NCBI GenBank assembly: GCA_037954665.1
Contig: JBBMOL010000038.1
Coordinates: forward strand, 5,580,001-5,644,000
DNA: 64,000 nt
Direction of reading: 5' to 3'
Origin: Laguncularia racemosa
Taxonomy: Eukaryota; Streptophyta; Magnoliopsida; Myrtales; Combretaceae
A program made the position numbers and the translations under genes. Each line of letters starts with the position of its first letter. Within the stretch, counting starts at the first letter, position 1. Shown in pieces: positions 1 through 12,751 of this stretch. The notes below the pieces were generated by a model, which was given only the letters and a program-made list of their open reading frames with translations, had not been told where the DNA came from and searched no databases.

Positions 1-177
1 CATATTGAAGTGGATTGTCATTCTATTCGAGAAGCTTATGATAATGGTGTTATTTCTCTTCCGCATATATCTTCGGATCTTCAAACGGCTGATATATTTA
101 CTAAGGCTCTTTCTCGGCAGTGTCATCAGTTTCTTGTTGGCAAATTGATGCTTCTTGATCAGTCCGCATCAATTTAA
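1..177 (+). CDS. Ty1/copia pol C-terminus (RNase H end), partial
   Basis: The frame is open from the first base and ends at TAA 175-177, giving 58 residues. It contains HIEVDCH near residue 1 and ADIFTKAL near residues 30-37, which are hallmark motifs at the C-terminal end of copia RNase H. In such elements this domain removes the RNA strand of the RNA:DNA hybrid during reverse transcription. The rest of the polyprotein lies outside the window. The stop is followed at once by a G-rich polypurine tract and LTR-like sequence, the expected order. No break is seen in the visible part, but whether the whole element is intact cannot be judged. Confidence 0.9.
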   Translation, partial: HIEVDCHSIREAYDNGVISLPHISSDLQTADIFTKALSRQCHQFLVGKLMLLDQSASI

Positions 178-184
178 GGGGGGA
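176..184 (+). other. polypurine tract of the copia element
   Basis: AAGGGGGGA lies directly after the pol stop codon and before LTR-like sequence. This is the usual site of plus-strand DNA priming in LTR retrotransposons. Confidence 0.7.
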
Positions 185-228
185 TATCAATCAAGAAGTT
201 CTGGAAGCTTAGAAACATACACGGTCAG

Positions 229-450
229 ATACACGGTCAGAAGGCATGATCGTGTATTGTATCAGATAACTTCCAAAAATATACACGACTAGATACACGG
301 TTAGAAAGCACGACTGTGTGTTGTGTCAAGAACTTCCCAGAAACATACATAGCCGGATACACGGACAGAAGGAACGGTCGTGTATTGTGTCAGGTAGCTA
401 CCAGAAGCATATACGGCCTGATACACGGCTAGAAGGCACGGTCGTGTAAC
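229..450 (+). repeat. 64-bp tandem repeat in the copia LTR
   Basis: The block beginning ATACACGG recurs at 229, 293, 357 and 421, exactly 64 bp apart. That gives about three and a half diverged units. Each unit carries short CACGG and CGTG half-sites (for example CGGTCGTGTA) that make imperfect dyads. The array lies in the U3 part of the LTR, upstream of the TATA-like stretch, where enhancer repeats are common in plant retroelements. Related motifs occur in the Athila and solo LTRs of this window. Confidence 0.85.
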
Positions 451-749
451 ATGGCCGTGAATACTTAGATATTTTTTTCGTGACTTAGTTTGTAAATATA
501 GCATATATATTTTGTATTGTATATTTTAGTAGAGGAAGATTTATTTTCCTAGTTTGTAAGATATAGTTACTTGGAAAGATATCCTCTTAATGTATTTATA
601 TACTTGAACATGAATTATGAAAGGCATTCAGCCAAAGTTTTACAAAAGTTGTTATTAGGGAGAGAGTTCTAAACCTTAGGAGAGAAAATACATAGAGCTT
701 CAAACGAGAAATTGCATACACATTATAAAGATCATAAGACATCAATTAT

Positions 750-1520
750 AAGGATTTTATCTCTATAACATGAATTTTTTTATCTTCTCTAGATTTTTTG
801 TGCTTATTATAAACTCCATGGAAGAGTAAATCTTTCATGTCCTACACTTTGTGAAACCTTAACCCATATGACTTGAATTACTATTTGATTAATGAAAAAA
901 TCTTGTTTTTGTATCTATTCATGTGATTTCATTGTTTTGTAGTTCGTTAGTGCACGAATTAACTACATGTTTGGTTCTCATTAGATAGAAAGAGGTTTCA
1001 TCTAATCAAATAGATCTTTATGAATAGAGGAATTGAGTATTTTACGTAGAGGTAGGAAAGTTCCAATTTTCTACTCTAAAGAATTTAATTCTTGTAGTAA
1101 GGATCATAAAATTGATGCAATTTTATGTGGTATTAGTGAGGAAGAGGTCTCCATATCTTAGTATGGATAGGAATTAATTTACTTGAGGGAGTAATTAATT
1201 TAATTGATGAGATCCTATAGTGCAAAATATGAATAAGTCATTAATCAATTCATTAATATAAGAATTTTAAGGGTTAAGGTGGATCAAAATAAGGGATATG
1301 TCTTGTGATTAAATTTATCTTTTGAAGCATACATAGTTAATCTTAGGATAGATTAGTTGTTTAGAATTTAAATCATAAGTCTCACTTTAATACTTGGCTA
1401 AATAGTAGAAAACACCTTAAAATCTATGCTACATTGGATAGCTATACTTACCTAGCTTGAATTGTAGATTAAATTAGGTTTATAAATTTAGAATTTGATA
1501 TGATCGATAAGCGTGTATCA
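750..1520 (+). repeat. 3' part of a 5' LTR, Athila-like remnant
   Basis: Sequence ending in ATCA at 1520 is followed by a 6-base spacer and a primer-binding site for tRNA-Asp at 1527, then by a gag start. This is the order at the end of a 5' LTR. The same spacer length is seen at the intact Athila element near 39833-39838. The left boundary is unclear because the LTR merges into the copia LTR region; 750 is an estimate. No matching 3' LTR was found. Confidence 0.5.
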
Positions 1521-1526
1521 AGCTTT

Positions 1527-1544
1527 TGGCATTGTTGTTGGGAA
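1527..1544 (+). other. decayed primer-binding site, tRNA-Asp type
   Basis: TGGCATTGTTGTTGGGAA matches the tRNA-Asp-complementary site of Athila elements (TGGCGCCGTTGCCGGGGA) at 12 of 18 positions. All six differences are C-to-T or G-to-A changes, as expected from loss of methylated cytosines. The spacer between LTR end and site is 6 bases, the same as in the Athila element at 28737-41301. Confidence 0.75.
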
Positions 1545-1846
1545 TCTAGTAAAACAATATTAGGAAAAGCCCAGTACCTACTACTTATTCATTTTTATTT
1601 TATTTTCTTTCATTTATTCTATTTTTGAATAATTATGATCTATGATTGTTTGATTTTTTCTAGTGCAGGAGTCTTTCTATAAATATTCTTGATCTAGATC
1701 TTGAGATTAAGAGGATAGTCTATAGGATTCAAAAGAACATGATTGCTAGTTATTTTGTGCAATAAACAATTAAGGAAGAGGCTCTTGATATTAAAGCAGA
1801 GATGGAAGCAAAGGTAGAACTATTTGGGGAGGTGGAAACATAAATC

Positions 1847-2035
1847 ATGGCTAAGGAACATCATGAAATGAATTTGGAATATGATAGGCCTACACTTGAT
1901 GGCACTGGTTCAACAATTATGAAGCCTTCAATTGGAGCTAATAATTTTGAGATAAAAGGTGTTGTGATTCAACTTTTGCAGCAATATTGTTTGTTTGATA
2001 GATTATTGGATGAAGATCCACATGTACATATTCAT
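1847..2035 (+). pseudogene. Athila gag N-terminal fragment
   Basis: The peptide contains YDRPTLDGTGSTIMKPSI, NNFEIK and LDEDPHVHI. These line up with the start of gag in the Athila element at 39756-39385 (YSRPTLDSTGSCIIRPAI, NNFEVK, PDEDPHAHI). Similarity stops near 2035, where the other copy continues into the conserved gag core, so the element is truncated here. The frame runs on to 2074 in unrelated sequence. It has no likely function. The context (LTR end, primer site, leader, gag start) shows this is the 5' end of one inserted element. Confidence 0.8.
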
Positions 2036-2074
2036 GGTTTAATTTGCTTTATATTTATTGTGGGTATAAAATAA

Positions 2075-4430
2075 ACAGAGTTATAGTTTCTAAGAGGAAT
2101 TAGCATAATTGATAATTAGAAAACCTTAAATTAACCACTCTCCCATAAATGACACAACTTACAAATCACACACTTAATTAAGAATCTCCTTTTGTATTAG
2201 TAATATACATATTTTTCTTAATAGTAATGCACATACATGATATACTTAATTTGTAAAGACCAATCAAGATTCCTTATATATATTTGATTCATTATATTGT
2301 GAAACCTCCAAAATTCATCAACATAATAAAATGCTATCAAGATCTATCTATTAATATTAGGCCAATGACTTTGCATTCGACTCTACTTTTATAGGTAATA
2401 CCTTTAAAGCTTTTTCTCTATCTTTATTTTCTCTCTCCTCCAAAAAAATGTCTATGGTTTCTCTCTTTTCTTGAACTTTTTGTTGTCTCATCTACTGTTT
2501 TTAATGGGATTAGTCTAGGCTTTTATCTTGCTATTCAGCTATGTATATTAAATCTCTACCATTTCTTGTCATTAAATCTTTATTATTAATATGTAAATTG
2601 ATGGTGAGATTTAAGGTTGGACCGGTCCTACCAAAGAATATAGGTGGGATAATAGAAAATTCCCTCTTTTCCATGTTCACATAGTCTTCTCTATCTTCTT
2701 CTAATTCACAACCTTCTCCATTCTCCTATATTAAAAAAAAATCATCTAACTAAAGAACATCCTCTTATGTAAAAAAACTGCATTTTGATCTTATAGTATT
2801 TTTTTCTTCTCTACGCTCAACCTCACCTCTAATTAGATCATATATTAAAATAAAAACACATTTAGATTTTGAATGGTATTTTTCATCAACATAATATGGT
2901 ATTTAAATGCAACACAACTTGGTTGGTTTGACTAGGATTGGACTCAACTTAAGCTTGAAAATTTGAAGAGGAAAGACTAAGAAGAGGAGGAAAAAAGTGT
3001 GACTTGGTTGGTTTTTCTTTTTTTGTTTTCAATTTAATGACAATATTAGATTTAATCTAAAGATCAATAAGAACGGACAATTTCTTTTTCTTTCCCTTGA
3101 TTTATTTATATTTTGTAAAAGCTTAACTTAAATAACATCTATCTTAGAGTAGGGGATTTCATATTATATCCTTGATGTATAAGTACGCGTATATACTTTA
3201 TAAGACTTCATCAACTTTTAGTCATAAAAGAGTGAAGTATCATTGTTATTCGTTTTGATTCTCAAGATAGGGATTCTAAATCAGAATAAATAGAGTTTTT
3301 TTTTTTTTTGTCCTTTTTCATTGTGTTGCTCTTTTTTTTTTTCCTTAAAGAACTAAACAATGAAATTACCAAATATTGAAACTAAATCAAAGCAATTACC
3401 TTTATCTTTATTTTTTTTTTTAACTTTATGTTTACTTCAATTTTTTTCTAATTGTTCATGTAAAGTTACGGCATTTGTATTTGAATTAGTGTTGGGTTGA
3501 GTTAAATTATATTTTTTACCATAATGAACCAATTTTTCTATATTTTCTATTACACTTTGCCTTCCTAATGTCTACTTAACCTATAATAAACCAAAAAATT
3601 CCAAATTTGTACATAGAAGATAAGACATTATGTTATCCCTAAAGTAAGGATAAAGCTTAATCTAAAAATGTTCAACTTGAACCTACTTCCACAAGCATGG
3701 ACATTTCATATCTCAAAGGAAGATTCTCTAACATTTTTAGTTGTTAAGCTATAATTAATGATTACTATTTGTCCAACTTGCAATAATCAATCCTTAAACC
3801 TTCATATTTTCAAATAATAGCACCATAATACTCTTGAAATATATCAATATACTAACACATGAACCATAATGGCCAATATCTTTAAAATAGTTAAGTTAAT
3901 CCTACTTTAAAACCTCTACCCACAACCTTGTGTGATATACCTAGGAGCTTAGAAATCATTGGGTGTTGATATAGCTTTTTGGTTACGGATCTCTAAGGCC
4001 CAATCTAACATGTTTGAACCCTAATTGAAGTTATATGTGCCTAAACCAACCTCCTATAGATAGCTACAACATAGAAGCATTAAGTTCTAATTGGTATACT
4101 CCAACCTCATGCTTGAATCAACCACATGCACCCTAAAACTGGATAAAAATGAAAGGCTTGAAACAGATAAGGAAAGAAGCCAGCTAAAGATACACTTTGC
4201 ATAAGATTTGGACAAAAACTTTGATATGAATGAATTTATCAAATCGGAATCGGTCCTAACCCCTATAAATAGGTTTTAAAACTACTAGTTAAAGGACTTT
4301 TAACTTTCTCGAGACTCTTACTACTTTGATATACTTTGTCCACAAACTTTATACTGACTTAGATATTGAAGTGGCTACACTATAAAAACCTATGATACCC
4401 CCCATAGCTTACCTTTTCCTTTCTTGCAGG
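2075..4430. other. AT-rich intergenic DNA, nothing recognised
   Basis: No open frame longer than about 60 codons, no structural RNA and no clear transposon ends were seen. Homopolymer T runs occur near 3297-3310 and 3410-3422. The sequence could be decayed transposon DNA, but no specific match was recognised. Confidence 0.5.
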
Positions 4431-5347
4431 TGACCTAACTACTTAGAAAATCCCAACACAACATTAAGGTATCGATCTACTAAAACAACAAGCTAATGGG
4501 CCATTCTAAATATGGAAGAAAATAACGTGGAAATGGGTAAATTAGTAGAAATGTGAATGTTTCTAATGGATATGACACACTACAAGAACTAAACACGACC
4601 TAATCCTAACTTAATGTGACCCATGAGCCTAGACTAAGGGTACTCATCACAATGCTTACTCAAAGGATTGATAAGAGTAAAGCATTTGAGAATTAAAGAC
4701 TTATAAATAGAAGGAAAGTTTTCTATATTTAATATATGATGATGCAACATTCATGAAGTGGAATTATTTATAGTAAGTCCTTAGGGTTATAATACTAAAA
4801 GTGGAAAATCTTATTAAGTACATACAAATATACTCCCATTTATTACAATATAAAAAGGGTGAAAATATAAAGGGATAAAAGGAATATTCTTGTGGATGCA
4901 TGTAGGTTTCAAGTGTTAGAGATACATGTGAACAATGGTTGCATCCTAGAAAAACAAAGAAAAATCATGCCAAACAAATGGAGCCTTTGTTTGAATTAGT
5001 GAAAGTTATATGTTGAGTAAGTTAGTCAAATGGTGGTTACATTAGCTTTAGGAGAGGCCAGAAGGTGGGAGGGTAGGTTACTCTAAGCTGTTTGAGGTTG
5101 GTTGTCCTTAAATGTTTTCTTTGGTGTTGTGTGGGCCTTGACCATAATTAGCTTGTTTGGTGGGCTTAGCAAGAAAGGAGATCATAGATAGGGAGAGGTT
5201 AGAGCAAGCCTATAGTGGTAAATACCTTAGTTTTGGATAAGCAGTAGCTTGTCTTCAAGGGTGTGCCTAGCCAAGATCCTTTGCAATAAGTTTTGTAATC
5301 ATCGAATACAAGTTTGTTTAATGGGCTTAATAAGTTTATTCCCATCA
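4431..5347 (-). repeat. 3' LTR of the old chromovirus-type element
   Basis: This aligns along its length with 14678-15588. For example, ATTAAGGTATC, ACCCATGAGCCTAGACTAAG and the stretch ending CCCATCA occur in both in the same order. The pair is far more diverged than the LTRs of elements A and B. The outer edge near 4431 is the least certain part. Confidence 0.7.
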
Positions 5348-8300
5348 TCTCCTTAGGTGGTAAAGGATTTTCCCTCAAATCGAAGGTGTTGTCCTATTGC
5401 TCAATAGTGACACATAGGCTCAAGTCGGAGATGTTGAATGTGATCGAGACTTTATACCCCTCATGTAGGTCAATTTTATAAGCATTATTATTGATCTTCT
5501 AGAGTACTCAGAATAGCCTTTCTACCTTAGGAGTGAGGTTAGGTTTAGGAGCCTCTCCTTCCTAAATCGAGCCTACACAAGATCTCTGAGTTGAAAATGA
5601 ACAGCTTGTCATCCATAGCTTTACTATTGTTGCTTACTAGTAACCATTTCGAGTTGCTCAATGACCTTGTGGTGGACTAGCTATGTCTCTTTAGCTCAAT
5701 TAACTCCACCCTAGAACTCTTCATTTGAGCTTGGCATGGATAGCTAATCTAGACGCATAGTAAGGTTATGCCTATAGACGACCTCAAATGGGAACGTACT
5801 TGTAAACTATGTGCCAACCTATTGTATGCAAACTTAATGATGGGTATGCACAAGTTCTAGTCAGTAGGATTCTTCCCAGCATTAGTTGAAGTAAGGACCC
5901 TAGTGTCCTATTGACCACTTTGGTTTGACCATCAATCTATAGATGGTAGATTGTGCTGAACATGAGCTTGATGCTAAGTTATCACCATAAAGTCTTTTAG
6001 AAATAACTCAAGAACTTGAGGTTTTAGTTAGACACAATACTTGTTGGGATCCCGTGCAATCAAACTAGTTCCTATAAAAAGAGGTTAGTAGTATAAAGAC
6101 CATCGTCAGTTTTATAGTAAGGAATGAAGTGTGCTATTTTGCTAAGCCGATTGGCAACCACAAATATAGAATCCTTCCCTCTTATTATCCTCAACAATCC
6201 TAGCATAAAATCTATGCTTAGGTTGAACCATGGTTAAGTTTATATAGGTAGTAGCATTGCTTAGCTGAGCTGAGCTCAGCATTTAACCTTCTAACATGCG
6301 GCACATCTCTTAATTACCATATGTAGATCCTTCATCATTTGTAACTAAAAGAAATGTTCTCCAAGTAGCTCATATGTTCTCTTCTCACTAAAATAGCCAA
6401 CTAACCCTCTACTAAGGGCCTCTTATGCCAGCAATTCTTGAATAGTACAAGTCATATACATGATTGACATCCTCGAAAGAGATATCCATCTTTCATATAA
6501 TATCCTCTAACCACTCTTCTTAAGCATAATTGGCCATAATAGGTCCAAAAATAGGGGTGATGTTCACATTACTCAGTAATTAACTTAAAACCTAACATCT
6601 TTGCTTGCAGAATAGTAATCAAAGTATACTTGCATGAGAGTGCATAGCTACTCTTCCCCTTTTTGTACTTCACAACATAAGAGAACCCTCTATAAATTAT
6701 ACGCATTGAGCTTGGTGCTTAAATAAGTTATGTTGTCCTTGGAGGTATTTCAAGAACTCATGGCTAGTATAGCTGATGAATTCCTAAGGTAAGAGATAGT
6801 GTTGCCACATTATAAGGGCTCGAACAAGAGCATAGAACTCTAAGTTGTATGTAAAATAATTCAAAGTGAATTTAGTAAGCTTTTCATTATGGTAAGTGAC
6901 ATGTTGTCTTTCTTGCATCAACATAACTTTAATCTTTCATCCTATTACATCACATTTTAGTTCAAACACTTTCACAAAATCTAAGAATAGTAGCACAGTG
7001 GTTGTGGTTAACTTCTCCTTGATCTCCTCAAAACTTCATTGAGCTTTCTCTCCCTAATTAAACTCCACATTCTTCTTAGTCAGCTCAATGAGAGGTGTTA
7101 CTATAATATTAAAGTTCTAAATGAAATGCTAATAGAAGGATGCAAGTCCATAAAAACTTCTCACCTCAAATGCATTCTTTGGGGTTGGCTAACCGCAAAT
7201 GGCTTGAATTTTCTCCTCGTTAACCTTCGCTCCTCTATTTCATACAACAAAAACAACATTTCTGCAAGTTTTCAAACAGTTGTTAAGCTTTAAGAGTGGT
7301 TAACACCTCTTGTAAGTGATTAAAGGGAGTTCTTAAGTCAAGGCTCTACACTAAGATGCCGTCAAATTACATGAAAACACACTTCTCAATTAAATCAAGG
7401 GCATGACCATCCATTTATAGAGACCATGCTTTGTCTTGAAGGCAATCTTTCACTTGTCACCTAATCTCATACGTATTTGATGGTATCTACTCTTCAAATC
7501 AATTTTTGAGAAGATATGGGTACCATGCGACTCATCTAGAATGTCACAAAGCCCTCAGCATAAGATACATATACTTGATAGTAATTTTGTTGATGGCTCA
7601 ATTGTCAATGAATATGTACCTTTCTTCAAGACGAGTAGATTAGGTATTGTACACAAGTTCATGCTCTCCCTTACATAGCCTCGGTTGATTAGCTTGTCCA
7701 TTTGCTTCTTTAACTCAATAGCTTGCTCTAGATTCATATGATAGGTGGGTTTGGGTAACGCTACTGGGCTACAAGTCAATGCAATGCTTTATTCCTTGCA
7801 AAAGAAGGTAATCCCTTAAATAGCTCTTTAGGAAAGAAATCTCAAAACCCTATAAGTAACTCTTAGACCTCAACTAATAAGGTTACCTAGTCTCATACTT
7901 CTAAAAATCACTTGATGAGTATAAAAAGAGGTAGGTTTGGCTCTACTAAATGCTTAAACTCACTTCGAGATACAATAAGGGCCTTTTTTAAGGCTCAGTT
8001 CAACTATATTTGTGCATCCTTCACTTGGCTCAGAATCACAAATTACAATACAACATTCTTTCCATCCTTTTAGAAAGCATAGGTGTTCCTATACCTATCA
8101 TGTAAGACTTGATGATCAAACAACCAAGGTTGGCCAAGAAGTATATGGGATGCACTAATAGGTTGGATGTTATAGAGGACCTCATTTTGGTTTGGTCATT
8201 GATGATTATAGGTACTCGAACTTGCTGCTTAACATAAATAGCTCCCTTCTCATTGAGCCAATAAAACTTGTAAGGTCCCAAATGCTTTAAGGTTGGCAAC

Positions 8301-9077
8301 TTCAATTGTTTAACCATGCATACAATGGTCACATTGGTGCAATTCTCTCTATCGACAATTAGTGCACACAATTGACCCTTAAACTTACATGCAATATGAA
8401 ATAGGTTTTCATACTACTCATCCACAATTTAAGGGGTGATGTTAAGAGCTCTTCTCAGCATAATGTTCATGAATTGTCTTTACATGACATACACAATAAC
8501 TTCTTCATCCTCAAAAACCTCTTTGGTATAATTTATGCCTCCTATATCTTCTTTGAAGTCATTCTCATTGGCACTATCAACTTTTAACCTAGGTGCATCA
8601 CATTTTTAGTATCATTGCTCTACGATTGGACATTAGGTAGCTATATGTCCAAAACTAAACACTTGAAGAATTTTATCCAACTCATCTTCCTTCTCAAACT
8701 CTATCCTTCTCCTCTTTACAAATCTCTTCACTCCACAGCCTTTCCCTTAGTCTTTGTTCTCCTCGTGTCTCGCTTTGATGAACCTTTAGGTCCGTCGTCA
8801 CCTTGGCTCGACTAATCTCGTGATGTTAAGTAGGAATTTATAATGGGTAGAGTTGATATCTCAGCTTAACCACTAGTTCCTTGATTCAAATTGTTGCACC
8901 TTTGATGTTCTACTCTTTTAGCTAAATGAATGGAATCGTCTAGAGTGTTCATATACTAAAGCTTAATTGCATATGGTACCTTATACTTCAACCTAGCTAT
9001 AAATTGAGCTATAGTCCTATCCGCAAGCTCTTATTCGACACATCAGATCATTAGCATTTGAAACTCTTTCATGTAAT
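5348..9077 (-). pseudogene. pol and part of gag of the old element, degenerate
   Basis: The minus strand carries broken pieces in the expected order. Zinc-knuckle-like remains lie near 8600-8680. A protease-like piece lies at 8371-8036 (LIVDRENCTNV, then YKFYWLNEKG). A pre-RT piece lies at 7779-7555 (MNLEQAIELKKQMDKLINRG, then an LKKGT motif). An integrase C-terminal piece lies near 5510-5350 (INNNAYKIDL, FNISDLS), matching the same region of element A. Stops and frameshifts are frequent and no catalytic RT motif could be read. The protease has DREN where DGGS or DSGS is expected. There is no coding capacity left. Confidence 0.75.
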
Positions 9078-10080
9078 TGATGTGCCTAATTCCAAGTAAG
9101 CAAAATCAAAAGAATCAAGGAAAACACCTCAATTCACACATACAAAAACCGGTTCACTTGACTAGGTAAATGTGGAAATCCTAAAGGCAATGGAATGAAA
9201 TCCAAAGAGCTCCAATTGCTATTATCAAACCATACAAGTAATCTTCATCAAATAATAACAATTATAATTGAAACCCACGTAAATCAAATCAAGAAAACAA
9301 ATGGCTCAAACCGCAAATTCCAATCCCTTCCTTCAAATATCCAATTCACGTCACAATGAAGAGAATTATATCATACATCAACACAATCAATCCTATAACA
9401 AGCTATTGATCATGAATTGGGAATTAAAACAAGTCTAAGAACATCCAAATCAACCCTAGATATGACGCATTAGTGATGAAATGGAAAACAACAATAAGGA
9501 ACCGATATTACTCTCGATTTCTCCTTGTTGCACTCGCCACAATTCCAACTTCTTAGGATTGAAATTGATAAGAGAATTTGGAATTAGGAAAACCTTAAGC
9601 CCTCTCACGAAAATGTGAAGTTTTTGTTCTGCAAAATTAAGCTCCTCAAACCCTCTCTTAAGCAAGTATTTATACTTGCTACTCCTAGGGTTAAAAAGTG
9701 CTCAAAATTACAAGTTTGCCACTTTTAAGGTAGCTAACCCTAAATGAAAGTTACAAGAAATAAAAGTGTCCCAAAACCAAAATACAACCAAAATAGTTCA
9801 ATAAAAATTTATAAGATACAAAATAACATAAGTCTTCATGATCCAATGCCTCAGAATAGAGAATAATCGCAGCGGGTTTTTTATTGTTATCTTGAAAATT
9901 GTTCGATGTCCAACTGAAGTTGTAGGACATTTTGGCATCCCATGGAGAATTATAATTGTACCTGTAAGATTATTCTCAAATTTTATTAGAAATAAAGACA
10001 TAAGGTAAAATATGAGAAATTTGGATAATCATCCAAATTGGGTTCTGAAGAGGTTGACAGTGTTAGAAATTTTCCTATCA
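9078..10080 (-). repeat. 3' LTR of element B
   Basis: It is 1,003 bp long and nearly identical over its length to 12752-13757. On the minus strand it starts TGATAGGAAAA and ends GGCACATCA. The TATA motif is at 9667-9674, inside an inverted repeat. Confidence 0.9.
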
Positions 10081-10214
10081 TCTCCTCGGGCTTCTGAATG
10101 ATTTGCCCTCAAATTTAGAGTATCAGTTGTGGAACTAAACCCTAGTATCTCTGTTGTCCTGCTCTTTCGGCTAACCGTGGTAGTGGATGGATTCCTGATC
10201 TGTTTCTGAAAACC

Positions 10215-10658
10215 TTAGACCTCAGATGGAGTCATCAGTAATAGAACTATGCGTGACTCGCCCATGCTGAACATATAGGTATTTGCAAACCCATCATGTA
10301 TCACCCATCGATCATACAACCAAGGCCGACCCAATAGCAAATGGAATGCATGCATAGGAACTATATCATAAAGGATCTCATCATGATAGTTCTGCCCGAC
10401 ACTCACAGGAACCTTTGCCCTAAGGGTAACATGCATACTACCTCTATTATCCAGCCAATGCAAATGATAAGGACTAGGATGTGGTATAGTAGACAGTTGT
10501 AATTTGTCTATCAGTGTAGCAGATATAACATCCGTGCAACTACCACTATCGATGATGAGTATACAAAGGTTACCTCTGATTCTGCAAGAGGTATGAAATA
10601 TGTTCTCCTTCTGAATATCACTGGTATCAGGAGATGTGGACAAAATCTTGCGTAACAC
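10215..10658 (-). pseudogene. element B aspartic protease
   Basis: The open stretch includes ENIFHTSCRIRGNLC, then LIIDSGSCTDV, which carries the catalytic Asp in a DSGS motif. HLLLGRPWLYD follows about 80 residues later, a typical retropepsin flap-to-end pattern. It is closely similar to the protease of element A (46170-46600). The polyprotein cannot continue into RT because that region is deleted just downstream. Retropepsin normally cleaves Gag-Pol, so this domain could still be folded if expressed, but gag in front of it is interrupted. Confidence 0.8.
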
Positions 10659-10689
10659 ATTAAAGGGTAGATATTTCCCTCCAGTATGC

Positions 10690-11971
10690 TCCTCAAGCGC
10701 ATTTGCATTCTGATCATCATAATATTCCTACAGTGCTGTTGGTAGATCTGTAGGCTCAATCTGATCATGGTCATCCTCAGTATCCTCTCCAATGTCTTCT
10801 ATAACAGTCATCACCCTTTTATTTGGACATTGTGCAGTCATATGCCCAAATCCCATGCATTTAAAATATTTTATCTAGCGTGCTTTCCCACTAGTAGATC
10901 CGGGAACAGTTTGCCTTGTTTCTGGTGCCATGACCTCTTTACCCTTCCCAGTGGGTAAGTTTTCTCTTATAATGGTTGAGGTAGTAGTGTCCACTACTTT
11001 GACTCCCTCACCTACCTCCTTTGTTCCTCCTGACTAACTGTCGGCTGAGATGGGTCTATTAACAGTATTGGGCCTACTCCTTGGAGCCCTAAAGAAGTTG
11101 GACCTCCTCTGTCTCTCTACTTTTAAGGCCAACTGAATAGCCTCATCAAGTGTAGTATAGCGTTGCAACTCAACAATACACACTATCTCATATTTTAGAC
11201 CTAAGACAAATCACGCTATAGTTTGTTCTGGAGGCTCAACAGACCTACACCTAATCATAAGGGTCTTAAGTTCCTGCACATAATCATTCACTGTTTTGCC
11301 CCCCTACCTTAAGGTTTGTAGTCGCATGACAGCTCCTGTTTGTAGTGCTCAGGAATGAACCTTTTCCTTAGCAACCTCTTCATGTCCCTCTAGGTCTGAA
11401 CCTCAGCCTCTCCATCCCGACGCCTGTTGATGATTAGATTCTTCCACTAAAGTGCAGTATACCCTACAAATTCAATAGCAGCCAATCTGACCCTGGTACT
11501 GTTGTCGATCTCATAACATTCGAAGAGACCTTCGACCTTATCCTCCTAGTCTAAGTATTCATCTGCTAATCCCTTACCATCATAGGATGGCATCTGTAGT
11601 TTCACATACTCCAAACCCCAAGGTGGCCTGAAATCCCTATTCTGATTTAGGTTTACCCTAAAATTATCATCTCTTTCTTCCATGTTTGGAAGATGCTCCT
11701 CACCCATCCTTCTATTTAAATTCCCATCTACCACTACTCTGTTTCGATGAGGGTTTTGTGGAGCTACTCGATGTGGTGCCTGATGGTTTACCACTGGTGG
11801 TTATGTTAATGTCATCTTATCAATCCTAATTACTAGAGTAGCAACTATAGTAGTAAGATCCTGTAGTTGTTCCTCTAAGGTCCTCTTACTTGCAACATTA
11901 TGACCCTGACCTCCACTAACTCGACTATTGGCTTCATCACCCATTCCTCCATTCACGCTATTATTCGACAT
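10690..11971 (-). pseudogene. element B gag
   Basis: An ATG at 11971 opens a frame starting MSNNSVNGG. A hydrophilic N-terminal part is followed near 11640-11550 by PPWGLEYVKLQMPSYDGKG, which resembles the start of the gag core in chromovirus elements. The frame is cut by stops at 11546-11548 and 11390-11392, each at a place where the family normally has Trp (TGG to TAG). A CCHC zinc knuckle lies at about 10875-10815 (FKCMGFGHMTAQC); the residue expected to be its first Cys is Tyr. Gag forms the particle and binds RNA. This copy is not translatable as one protein. Confidence 0.75.
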
Positions 11972-12730
11972 GTTTGTGGATGTGATCTATTTGAAGTACT
12001 AGTGTAATCTTTAATAATTGTAGCACACTCACTTCACTTCACCATGTCACAAAACACGTTTGGATAACACACCCCACACTTGTACACCTACGGTACAACA
12101 AGTCACCAATGCAGCAAGACACTCACTTCATAAAACAACTTCACGCCAAAACTAATTCACACCGCTACTTACACACTACACACACAACACACTAAATCCA
12201 CACAACAATAATATGTTGCAATCCTTCACTTCCACGGTAGTAACAAACACAATGGAACTAACTAAAGATACTCCTCTAAATGGCAAGCAATTAATTCCAA
12301 CAAGTTAATGTGCAATCAAGGTGATTAATACACAATAACTCTATAGCTTAATGGTTGATTTGAATTCAAATTAGTTTCCTAATCTTCCATGCCACTTGAA
12401 GAAATCTTCTAAGGAAATGACTCTTCCAATTCCGCAATAATGAAGAAACAATATACACTAATTAACAATGCTACAATCAGAAATTCCTCTCTTTCCTCAC
12501 GTAAACAACACACGGCAAGGATGAAGACAATAACCAAACTTTCCTTTCAAATCAAAAGCTTCATCTATCCTTTTCAACAAAGATCAATCACGTAAAGATC
12601 AAGGTGACAAAAAAAAAAAATAAAATTCAATTGTTCCAAACTTCCACTCTCCTGCAATTTGAATCACATTGGTAAGACAAAAACTTTCAATTCCCAAACT
12701 TCAATCGACAAACCCCTTCTCATAAACCTT

Positions 12731-12745
12731 CGAGATCTGATACCA
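12731..12745 (-). other. primer-binding site of element B, tRNA-Met type
   Basis: The minus strand reads TGGTATCAGATCTCG a few bases inside the 5' LTR. TGGTATCAGA is the usual initiator tRNA-Met complement in plant Ty3/gypsy elements. Confidence 0.85.
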
Positions 12746-12751
12746 AAAAGA

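Larger units (their letters stand above)
1..800 (+). mobile_element. 3' end of a Ty1/copia retrotransposon
   Basis: The pol C-terminus is followed by a polypurine tract (176-184) and then LTR-like DNA. This DNA has a tandem array (229-450), a TATA-like stretch near 585-600 and a leader-like region. The LTR would start near 185 with TA rather than TG, so its first dinucleotide may have mutated. Its 3' end could not be fixed because no second LTR is in the window. The boundary at about 800 is an estimate. Confidence 0.7.

Noticed and set aside
229..450. CRISPR-like array
   Set aside because: The units are contiguous and diverged with no unique spacers. The array lies in a copia LTR of a plant genome.
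9456..9665. Short open frames within LTRs of elements A and B
   Set aside because: They lie in the transcribed LTR leader, differ between the two LTRs, and have no recognised product.
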